Shown in pieces: positions 1 to 5,243 of a stretch of DNA of 6,743 nt. Source of the stretch: Planctomycetaceae bacterium (lineage in GTDB: Bacteria > Planctomycetota > Planctomycetia > Pirellulales > Pirellulaceae); the NCBI GenBank assembly GCA_012965455.1, contig DTSG01000563.1, positions 1-6,743 of the forward strand, given 5' to 3'. Both the position numbers and the translations under genes were made by a program. The notes below the pieces were generated by a model. It made no database searches, had not been told where the DNA came from, and saw nothing but the letters and a program-made list of their open reading frames with translations. The stretch's first letter is position 1. Every line of letters begins with the position of its first letter.

Positions 1-414
1 TTGTGGCATGTAAAAACGGCGGGCACAAGTTATTTGGAAGCGCTACGTGTCGTTGCACTACACGAAAAAGATCTTTTCCGAGAGATCGTCGACTACTCGC
101 GAGAGCGATATAATACGGACAAGGCAACCTATCACGTACACGCCACGCTGGAAATGGTTCCTGCTCCTAGTGAAATTGAATCGGATATCGAGCTACAGCG
201 GGAGTATTTGGAATTGTGGGATGACGTCCCTCAGGGAAAGGGCTTTACAAAACCCGGTCGCCAAATCCTGCACTGTACCTTTGGTAGTGTGCTGACACAC
301 GAAAAATATGGGCCGTTGGTCGCCGATATCCTGCGGCAACATCCTGACACCTATACGCAAGTTCTCGATGATCATTTCACGCGTCATCTGGAAGCCCTGC
401 AAGCCGGCATGTAA
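1..414 (+). CDS. Tagaturonate epimerase (UxaE)-like protein, C-terminal part
   Basis: The reading frame is already open at base 1 and ends at TAA 412-414, giving 137 residues. The first codon (TTG) is internal leucine rather than a start, so the gene continues upstream of the window. I recognise the family by the fragment's opening HVKTAGTSYLEALR and by the later segments DKATYHVHA and HCTFGSVLTHEKYGPL, which match my memory of the UxaE/TM0440-type tagaturonate epimerases. Those enzymes interconvert D-tagaturonate and D-fructuronate in the cytoplasm in a metal-dependent way. The His residues in the fragment are candidate metal ligands, but I cannot assign them. It lies 73 bases before an aldo/keto reductase on the same strand, with a lactonase after that, so it probably belongs to a sugar-acid catabolic operon. 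The true substrate in that setting may be another keto-aldonate or uronate. Family assignment is fairly firm; exact reaction is inference. Confidence 0.75.
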   Translation: MWHVKTAGTSYLEALRVVALHEKDLFREIVDYSRERYNTDKATYHVHATLEMVPAPSEIESDIELQREYLELWDDVPQGKGFTKPGRQILHCTFGSVLTHEKYGPLVADILRQHPDTYTQVLDDHFTRHLEALQAGM

Positions 415-474
415 TTAATCGAAGTCATGGATCCTAACACTGAACGAATGGATTAGTTCGTCACGAATTGGTTG

Positions 475-481
475 AAAGAGG
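475..481 (+). promoter_or_regulatory. Ribosome binding site of the aldo/keto reductase
   Basis: AAAGAGG ends 6 bases before ATG 488. It is a clear purine-rich Shine-Dalgarno-like site and supports that ATG as the start. The 73-base gap before it holds only a weak 5-base inverted repeat (ACGAA 444-448 / TTCGT 457-461), with no convincing terminator or promoter, so co-transcription with the upstream gene is likely. Confidence 0.6.
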
Positions 482-487
482 CGACTT

Positions 488-1456
488 ATGAAACACCGAC
501 ATCTTGGCAATACGGACATGGATTTGTCCATCGTCAGTTACGGCGCTTCATCGCTAGGAGCGGAATTCCGTAGCGTCGATGTAGATGAAGCGCTTGCCGC
601 AGTCCCCGCTGCAATTGAATGTGGCATGAACTTCATTGACACCTCTCCCTACTATGGTCGAGGCAGCGGCGAAGTTCTGCTCGGGATCGCGCTGAAAGAC
701 ATTCCCCGTGACCAATACTACCTCGGCACAAAACTGGGAAGATATCATGCGGCCCATTTTGATTTCTCGGCTAAACGAGTCGTTGAGAGTGTCGACGTCA
801 GCCTACATCGCCTAGGCACAGATTACCTCGATGTGATTCTCTGTCACGATATTGAATTCGTCGAACGCCAACAAATCGTCGATGAAACACTGCCCGCTCT
901 TCGCAAAATCCAGCAACAGGGAAAAGTCCGCTATATCGGCGTCTCGGGTTATCCCATGAGTAACTTTAAGTTCATCCTCGACCAGACGGATCTGGATGTC
1001 GTCCTTAGTTACAACCATTATACGTTACAAAATACGATGTTTCATGATCTCGTCCCCTACCTAGAAAGCAAAGGGGTCGGCATTATCAACGCGGCACCCT
1101 TCTCCGCTCGACTCCTGACAAATGCACCCTTGCCGCCCTGGCACAAAGCAACTCCTCTCATTCGGGAAACCTGTCAAAAAGCTGCCCAACATTGCCAGTC
1201 AGCCGGCGTGGATATTGCTCAACTCGCCTTGCAGTTCTCCATCGCCAACCCCGAGATTACAACCTGTGTCACCGGTTCTGCGAACCAGAGCAGAATCCGA
1301 CAATGGGCTGAATGGGCTGAAACACCTCTGGACCAGCAACTCTTGCAGGAGGTGCTGAAAATCCTCGAACCCATTCATAATTGGTCGTATATTGAAGGTC
1401 GACCGGAAAACAATGATTCTCAACCGACATCACGGAAAGAACCTCATGGCTCTTAG
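488..1456 (+). CDS. Aldo/keto reductase, L-fucose/L-galactose dehydrogenase-like
   Basis: This 322-residue cytoplasmic TIM-barrel NAD(P)-dependent oxidoreductase probably oxidises an L-sugar (L-fucose or L-galactose) at C1 to the aldonolactone. The AKR catalytic tetrad is visible: Asp51 and Tyr56 in FIDTSPYYGRG, Lys82 in GTKLGRY, and His120 in LCHDIEF. The barrel continues through GKVRYIGVSGYP (about 145-156), SYNHYTL, KGVGII and the coenzyme-side segment VTGSANQSRI (261-270). The combination DTSPYYG, FDFSAKRV, HCHDIEF-like and SKGVGI strongly resembles plant L-galactose dehydrogenase and bacterial L-fucose dehydrogenases as I remember them. Length is normal for the family, with a polar tail of roughly 17 residues after the usual end. 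That tail overlies the ribosome binding site of the next gene, and the stop overlaps the next start by 11 bases, so the two are translationally linked. The downstream fuconolactonase-like gene supports a sugar-to-aldonate role. Substrate choice between L-fucose and L-galactose is not decidable here. Confidence 0.85.
   Translation: MKHRHLGNTDMDLSIVSYGASSLGAEFRSVDVDEALAAVPAAIECGMNFIDTSPYYGRGSGEVLLGIALKDIPRDQYYLGTKLGRYHAAHFDFSAKRVVESVDVSLHRLGTDYLDVILCHDIEFVERQQIVDETLPALRKIQQQGKVRYIGVSGYPMSNFKFILDQTDLDVVLSYNHYTLQNTMFHDLVPYLESKGVGIINAAPFSARLLTNAPLPPWHKATPLIRETCQKAAQHCQSAGVDIAQLALQFSIANPEITTCVTGSANQSRIRQWAEWAETPLDQQLLQEVLKILEPIHNWSYIEGRPENNDSQPTSRKEPHGS
1434..1440 (+). promoter_or_regulatory. Ribosome binding site of the lactonase, inside the reductase gene
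   Basis: GGAAAGA ends 5 bases before ATG 1446. It decides the start: the frame is open further upstream to a TTG at 1392, but the site and the family-typical N-terminus (RIDAHQHFW) both point to 1446. Confidence 0.55.
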
Positions 1457-2324
1457 AATCGATGCCCATCAACACTTTTGGGATTTGTCGCATACAGAAT
1501 TCGATTATGACTGGGTCAAAACCGATCATCTTGCCGCAATTAATGAGACCTTCCTACCCGAACATCTCCAGCCACATCTTGCGTCCACCCACATCGACCA
1601 CAGTGTTGTTGTGCAAACGCAACACAACCTGGCTGAGAACGAATGGGCTTTGAATCTCGCCGAGAAACACCCGTTTATTGCCGGTGTCGTCGGTTGGGTC
1701 GACTTATCCTCGACCGCCTGCGAAGAACATATCTTAGCCCTCAAAGAGAACCCGAAGTTCGTTGGTATCCGGCATGTTACACAGGATGAACCGGACAACG
1801 ATTTTATCGTGGGGGATCTGATCCTCCGCGGACTGGCAGTACTTGAGAAACATACCGTACCATTCGATCTGCTCTTTTACGTGCAACACTTGAAACACGC
1901 CGTCAAGCTGGGAAGGACATTCCCCGATCTCCCGCTGGTAATCGACCACTTGGCCAAACCCACCATCAAGACGGGTGAAATAACGGACTGGGCGTCCGAC
2001 CTTCGCGCAGCTGCACAGTTTTCCAACATCCACTGTAAACTATCCGGACTCATTACCGAAGCAACATGGAATAACTGGACCCCAGCAGACTTGCGCCCCT
2101 ACATCGAAACGGCATTGGAGGCCTTTGGCCCACGCCGCTGTATGTTTGGATCGGATTGGCCTGTCTGTAAACTAGCTGGAAGTTATGAACAAGTTTATGG
2201 GGCGCTGATGGAAGTCGTCGGCGATCTTTCCCGCGATGAGCAGGATTGGATTCTGGGAAAAACAGCAACCGAATTTTATCAACTCAAATTAGAGACCCCA
2301 CGCTCAGCTGTTGCGCTACGATGA
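1446..2324 (+). CDS. Amidohydrolase family protein, L-fuconolactonase-like
   Basis: This is a 292-residue metal-dependent hydrolase of the amidohydrolase-2 family (the COG3618 type), probably cytoplasmic, opening a sugar lactone such as L-fuconolactone or L-galactonolactone. The metal-binding HxH appears at once as His8-Gln-His10 in DAHQHFWD. Further family landmarks are the HSVVVQTQHN segment (about 52-61), GVVGWVDL (80-87), FVGIRH (105-110), the strand-end DHLAKP (168-172), CKLSG (197-201) and the catalytic Asp237 in FGSDWP (234-239). The length equals that of known fuconolactonases. Starting at ATG 1446 gives the standard N-terminus; a TTG at 1392 would add 18 unrelated residues. It overlaps the dehydrogenase by 11 bases, so dehydrogenase product would pass directly to this enzyme. 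Other lactones or 4-sulfomuconolactone-type substrates occur in the wider family, so the substrate is inferred from the neighbour. Confidence 0.85.
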   Translation: MALRIDAHQHFWDLSHTEFDYDWVKTDHLAAINETFLPEHLQPHLASTHIDHSVVVQTQHNLAENEWALNLAEKHPFIAGVVGWVDLSSTACEEHILALKENPKFVGIRHVTQDEPDNDFIVGDLILRGLAVLEKHTVPFDLLFYVQHLKHAVKLGRTFPDLPLVIDHLAKPTIKTGEITDWASDLRAAAQFSNIHCKLSGLITEATWNNWTPADLRPYIETALEAFGPRRCMFGSDWPVCKLAGSYEQVYGALMEVVGDLSRDEQDWILGKTATEFYQLKLETPRSAVALR

Positions 2325-2341
2325 TCTTTCGCGGATAATGT

Positions 2342-2367
2342 CACTTCGTGGAAACTACCACGCAGTG
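2342..2367 (+). terminator. Hairpin after the lactonase gene, possible terminator
   Basis: CGTGG (2347-2351) and CCACG (2358-2362) form a 5-base-pair stem around a six-base loop. After one T/C mismatch the stem is extended by CACT (2342-2345) with AGTG (2364-2367). It begins 17 bases past the lactonase stop. No T-run follows, so it is not a classic intrinsic terminator. It could stabilise the mRNA 3' end or belong to the repeat element that follows. Confidence 0.4.
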
Positions 2368-2433
2368 TTAGGTCTCACTTAGGTCTCGAAAAGTCCAAAT
2401 GGGGTCAGTTTTGATATTAACTGAGACAGAGAC
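2368..2433. repeat. REP-like patch: paired GTCTC and GAGAC repeats around a palindromic core
   Basis: TTAGGTCTC occurs twice in direct order (2368-2376 and 2379-2387). The complement of its core, GAGAC, occurs twice on the far side (2423-2427 and 2429-2433). Between them lies AAATGGGGTCAG (2397-2408), whose TCAGTT (2405-2410) pairs with AACTGA (2419-2424) across an eight-base loop. The AAATGGGGTCAG word resembles repeats I associate with REP sequences mobilised by IS200-like RAYT transposases, but that link is from memory. It sits between the operon end and the 3' end of the tRNA gene, so it may also serve as a bidirectional transcript end. Confidence 0.4.
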
Positions 2434-2455
2434 AACCGCAACACCCGCAGAAAAG

Positions 2456-2539
2456 TAGCCGAGGCGGGACTCGAACCCGCACGTCCGTGAGGACACAGGA
2501 TTTTAAGTCCTGAGCGTCTGCCAGTTCCGCCACTCGGCC
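2456..2539 (-). tRNA. tRNA-Leu (anticodon UAA)
   Basis: On the minus strand this 84-base type II tRNA folds fully. The acceptor GGCCGAG pairs with CTCGGCT, with a G-U at the first pair. The D-arm stem is GCG/CGC, and the anticodon stem CAGGA/TCCTG closes loop CTTAAAA with anticodon TAA at 2503-2505. A long variable arm has stem GTCC/GGAC, and the T-arm GCGGG/CCCGC holds TTCGAGT. The long variable arm and the UAA anticodon identify leucine, reading UUA and UUG. The discriminator is A at 2456. CCA is not encoded, so it must be added after transcription. No adjacent tRNA gene or duplicated 3' end marking an integrated element is visible. Confidence 0.96.
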
Positions 2540-2662
2540 GTAGTGCGTCAACGTTATTGGCTGATAGAAAAACCATCTTAACCTACCCACACAGTTTCTC
2601 CAATAACCGGCTCGTCGACTTTGACGTACTGCCACAATCATCCACTCCCGCCGCAATCTATG

Positions 2663-2691
2663 TTGAACAGACAACCATTTTTCATTACGAT
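2663..2691 (+). promoter_or_regulatory. Candidate sigma-70-type promoter for the HTTM gene
   Basis: TTGAAC (2663-2668) and TACGAT (2686-2691) are separated by exactly 17 bases, each matching the consensus hexamer at four positions. Initiation near 2698 would give a leader of about 35 bases to ATG 2733. The gap 2540-2732 otherwise shows nothing definite. Confidence 0.3.
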
Positions 2692-2732
2692 TCCTACCAC
2701 AAGTCCACACAATCGTCAGCGAGTATTCAACA

Positions 2733-4523
2733 ATGGGAGATTTACTTAAACGCGTTTTTTCGCTCGACGTTCGCTCCATCGCCCTGATGCGCATCGCAAC
2801 GGCTGCCGTCCTCCTGTGGGATACCTGCGACCGCATACGACACCTCGCCGATCACTATTTTGCCGATAGCGCCATTCCTTTTGAAATAGCTGAAGAATAC
2901 TACAAATTCGCTCCCACTTGGTCACTACACCTCCTCAGCGAATCCAATACCTACCAAACATCCCTCTTTATTATGCAAGCAATCGCCGCTTGCTTCCTGC
3001 TCGTAGGCTATCACAGCCGCATCGCTGCTGGGATCTGCTGGATCCTCTTCGCCTCAGTCCTAGCCCGCGTCCCACCACTACTCACTGGCGGAGACATGCT
3101 ACTATGCTCGCTACTGTTCTTCCTCACCCTCCTACCCTGCTCTAAATGCCTCTCAGTACACAGCAAATTCAAAGCTCCGGCGGGCAGCGTCTACTCATTC
3201 GCCACCGCTGCACTGCTGCTACAATTCGTCGTCATGTATACCGTCACAGGTCTCCTGAAACTAAATTCCGAGTGGGTCGATGGCACGGCACTGATGATTA
3301 TCCTCAGCGACACTGGCCTCGCTAAACCAATCGGACTTTGGCTAACCAACTTTCCAGTAATTCTGATGGCGCTGACTTGGGGGGCACTTCTACTAGAACT
3401 CGCCGCCCAAGTCCTCCTGCTCAGCCCGTACAAAACAAATCAGATTCGCACCGTTGGCGTCATCTCCTTCATCGGACTTCACGTCGGCATCTTCCTCACC
3501 ATGGAAGTTCTCGTCTTCTCCATCATTAGTATCGCTGGCCTACTCAGCCTCATTCCATCCTCGTGGTGGAATTACAAACCACTTTCAAAACTAACAACAG
3601 CGAAATCCAACGACGATGATTCCAACAAATCGGATACCAGCACCTCGGCACGGCCAGTCCCCACCGCCTTTCCTAAGATATCCAATGCCATCGCCGCCTG
3701 GGGATTATTTGTCTTTCTCACCGTCGCCGCTACCAGCCTTTACACCCACGCGACCAACATTTATATCAGCAACAAAATAGTTGTCGTCGCACACCAATTT
3801 AGATTCGACCAACGCTGGGAAATGTTCACTCAACCGTATGGTCTCTGTTATCGTTTTGTCGCCGAAGTCCGAACCGCCGACGGACGTTTTGTTGACATCT
3901 TGCGTTCCAGCGAAGAACGATCAGACCGCGAAGAAGTACCGCCAGACACCATTAAATTCAAATCGGCGCGGTGGCTATTGCTATACCGCCAAATGGTCAG
4001 TAGTCAGTACTACCAACAACGAATCCCGACCGCGAAGCACCTCCTTAAATACAACCCAGCAGTCGGCATGCCAACGGTTGAAGAAATCAACGGTAAAGAG
4101 CTGAAGCTATCGGTGTGGGTAGGATCGCCGGAGGATCGAGCAGCCCAAGGTCCAGCGATGATGACGTACTTCGATTTCCGAGCCAGCGGGAAGTACTATT
4201 TCGGCGAACCTCATGGCCGTTGGGTACAACGCGACGACCAAGGAAGAATCCAAGCGTCGGGTAATTACGATCAAGGATTGCGCGACGGCATTTGGACAAA
4301 CTACCACCCCAACGGAAAAACAGCATCACGTGGTTATTATTCTGATGGCCTTGAGCATGGGGATTGGACGATGTGGGATGCGGATGGACTGCGTATTGCA
4401 CACGGTCCTTTTATAGACGGAATGATGGAAGGAACTTGGGCATTTTGGTACGAAAACGGTACAGTCGAACACGCTCAATTCATTGCCGATGAACGCGTAA
4501 CGGACGAACCCGGCCGCGAATGA
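2733..4523 (+). CDS. HTTM-domain membrane protein with C-terminal MORN-type repeats
   Basis: This 596-residue protein opens with an HTTM domain (about 5-280), a membrane domain related to vitamin K-dependent gamma-carboxylase. The N-terminus LDVRSIALMRIATA is the family's usual entry. Hydrophobic spans fall near 17-31, 75-92, 97-113, 120-135, 155-173, 205-230, 240-272 and 318-338. The signature TGLLKLNSEWVDGTAL lies at 172-187. A polar Asp/Ser/Asn/Thr-rich linker (about 285-312) and a further membrane span lead to a soluble part containing RWEMFTQP (361-368), a motif that commonly follows HTTM membrane cores. Residues 483-578 are four repeats of exactly 24 residues with invariant G, G, G, W and G (MORN_2/YwqK type), then a half repeat. 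The start matches the family, although no Shine-Dalgarno site is seen. The stop lies inside an intergenic repeat. Its function is unknown; carboxylation or another membrane-bound reaction is only possible by homology. Confidence 0.85.
   Translation: MGDLLKRVFSLDVRSIALMRIATAAVLLWDTCDRIRHLADHYFADSAIPFEIAEEYYKFAPTWSLHLLSESNTYQTSLFIMQAIAACFLLVGYHSRIAAGICWILFASVLARVPPLLTGGDMLLCSLLFFLTLLPCSKCLSVHSKFKAPAGSVYSFATAALLLQFVVMYTVTGLLKLNSEWVDGTALMIILSDTGLAKPIGLWLTNFPVILMALTWGALLLELAAQVLLLSPYKTNQIRTVGVISFIGLHVGIFLTMEVLVFSIISIAGLLSLIPSSWWNYKPLSKLTTAKSNDDDSNKSDTSTSARPVPTAFPKISNAIAAWGLFVFLTVAATSLYTHATNIYISNKIVVVAHQFRFDQRWEMFTQPYGLCYRFVAEVRTADGRFVDILRSSEERSDREEVPPDTIKFKSARWLLLYRQMVSSQYYQQRIPTAKHLLKYNPAVGMPTVEEINGKELKLSVWVGSPEDRAAQGPAMMTYFDFRASGKYYFGEPHGRWVQRDDQGRIQASGNYDQGLRDGIWTNYHPNGKTASRGYYSDGLEHGDWTMWDADGLRIAHGPFIDGMMEGTWAFWYENGTVEHAQFIADERVTDEPGRE
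4179..4466 (+). repeat. Four 72-base coding repeats (24-residue MORN-type units)
   Basis: Residues 483-506, 507-530, 531-554 and 555-578 of the HTTM protein align without gaps. Each has Gly at position 4, Tyr or Phe at 6, Gly at 9, Gly at 13, Trp at 15 and Gly at 22. Units two to four show the classic G-x-[YF]-x-x-G-x-x-x-G-x-W-x-x-[YW] pattern followed by an N-G or D-G turn. The DNA has diverged strongly, so the array is old and not a recent tandem slippage. Such arrays form extended beta-hairpin ladders in other proteins and usually mediate binding. Confidence 0.8.
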
Positions 4524-4565
4524 ACGCGCATGAGCGCCGCGAATGAACGCGAATGGGGCCGCGAA
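4513..4565 (+). repeat. GCGAATGAACGCG intergenic repeat, left copy (tandem)
   Basis: GCCGCGAATGAACGCG occurs exactly twice (4513-4528 and 4536-4551), followed by a third partial unit GCCGCGAA (4558-4565), giving a period of 22-23 bases. The first unit supplies the last codons and TGA stop of the HTTM gene (4521-4523), and the array ends just before the stop of the convergent redoxin gene. GCGC-ATGA-GCGC (4526-4537) can form a small hairpin. I recall similar GCGAATGAACGCGAATG strings as dispersed elements in planctomycete genomes. Confidence 0.75.
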
Positions 4566-4566
4566 A

Positions 4567-5175
4567 TTATTTCCTCCGCGTCCGAACAATTCGAATACGG
4601 CAGCCGATGGGTACTGTCTCAGTAATCTTAGGCAACCCACCCGCCAGCGCTGCAGCCACTGCGTCCTCTAGATATTTAATTTTGACCTTGGTCTTGTCAG
4701 GGCTATCATCCAGCGCCCCCATATAGACAACTTCGCGTTTCTGGTTCAGTACAAAACACTCAGGCGTATAACCGGCTCCAAATTGTTTGGCAATCATTTG
4801 TGTTTCATCAAACAGATACGGAAAGGTAAAATTCTTCTCGGTCGCTCGAACCTTCATCGCCGGCAATAAATCTTCCTCGACCTTGTTGACGTTGATTGCC
4901 ACTAGGGCAACCGACATTCCTTCGCCCGTATACTTTTTAGCAAACGCATTCAAGCGGTCCTCATAATCAACCGCATACGGGCAACTATTACACGTGAAAA
5001 CCACCACCAACACCTGCTTAGCTTTGAAATCATCAAACGCAATCCGTTTACCATTAGTCGCTGGCAATGCTTCCCACTTAGGCGCGACATCTTCTATATC
5101 CAAAACCGGATTGTATTCTCCGGCTGAGACACTGAAAAATGAGCATAACACGAGTAGTAAAGTGGTTGTTTTCAT
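4567..5175 (-). CDS. Exported thioredoxin-like redoxin
   Basis: This 202-residue protein has a Sec signal peptide (Lys2, hydrophobic 6-16, likely cleavage after Ser-Val-Ser-Ala18) and a thioredoxin/AhpC-TSA fold. The active motif is Cys62-Asn-Ser-Cys65 in FTCNSCPYAVDYEDRL, at the end of strand VLVVVF. The SVALVAINVN strand (88-97), the PYLFDETQMIAKQFG segment (119-133) and the cis-proline loop Thr137-Pro138 complete the fold. Cys140 and Cys191 are two further cysteines. It probably reduces or oxidises thiols, or removes peroxide, in the extracytoplasmic space. Many planctomycete relatives share the TCNxCPY motif and a GC-x-I ending, which here is followed by a basic tail RIVRTRRK. It follows the dehydrogenase by 47 bases on the same strand and converges with the HTTM gene. 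It is enclosed by inverted copies of an intergenic repeat. No strong ribosome site is visible before ATG 5175. Partner proteins are unknown. Confidence 0.82.
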   Translation of the reverse strand: MKTTTLLLVLCSFFSVSAGEYNPVLDIEDVAPKWEALPATNGKRIAFDDFKAKQVLVVVFTCNSCPYAVDYEDRLNAFAKKYTGEGMSVALVAINVNKVEEDLLPAMKVRATEKNFTFPYLFDETQMIAKQFGAGYTPECFVLNQKREVVYMGALDDSPDKTKVKIKYLEDAVAAALAGGLPKITETVPIGCRIRIVRTRRK

Positions 5176-5181
5176 AACTTC

Positions 5182-5212
5182 ATTCTAACTCATCTGTGAT
5201 ACTTAGTGTCCA
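5182..5212 (-). promoter_or_regulatory. Weak candidate promoter of the redoxin gene
   Basis: Read on the minus strand, TGGACA (5207-5212) precedes TAGAAT (5182-5187) by 19 bases. Each hexamer matches its consensus at five of six positions, but the spacing is long. The -35-like word directly continues the intergenic repeat. Initiation would fall at or next to the ATG, implying a leaderless transcript, consistent with the lack of a clear ribosome site. Confidence 0.25.
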
Positions 5213-5243
5213 TTCGCGCAAATTAGCGCTCATTCGCGGCCCC
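5211..5243 (-). repeat. GCGAATGAACGCG intergenic repeat, right copy (inverted)
   Basis: On the minus strand the segment reads GGGGCCGCGAATGAGCGC, then TAATTTGCGCGAATG. Its GGCCGCGAATGAGCGC part differs from the left copy's GGCCGCGAATGAACGC by one base, and it lies in the opposite orientation. It supplies the last codons (Ala-Ala-Asn-Glu-Arg) and the TAA stop (5223-5225) of the dehydrogenase gene and runs up to the redoxin promoter region. Confidence 0.7.

Noticed and set aside
1392..1445. Upstream TTG start giving the lactonase 18 more residues
   Set aside because: The extra residues do not resemble the family, and a ribosome site with ATG at 1446 gives the normal HQH-containing N-terminus.
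2456..2539. tRNA-Leu as the attachment site of an integrated element
   Set aside because: No second copy of the tRNA 3' end, integrase or phage gene is visible in the window.
2553..2607. 8-base inverted repeat GTTATTGG / CCAATAAC
   Set aside because: The arms are 39 bases apart and not extendable. An 8-base match in this span is expected fairly often by chance.
2557..2787. Small plus-strand open frame before the HTTM gene
   Set aside because: It overlaps the HTTM start in another frame, has no ribosome site and encodes a Ser/Thr-rich sequence without features.
2417..2836. Long minus-strand open frame across the tRNA and the HTTM start
   Set aside because: It runs through the tRNA-Leu gene and into the start of the HTTM gene, with a low-complexity basic product and no recognisable domain.
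4513..4565. CRISPR-like array
   Set aside because: The units are 22-23 bases apart without unique spacers of normal length, no cas gene is present, and the sequence overlaps a stop codon.
4087..4640. Minus-strand open frames opposite the MORN repeats
   Set aside because: They are antisense to the well-supported HTTM gene, with no family signature. The glycine and tryptophan codons of the repeats keep those frames open.
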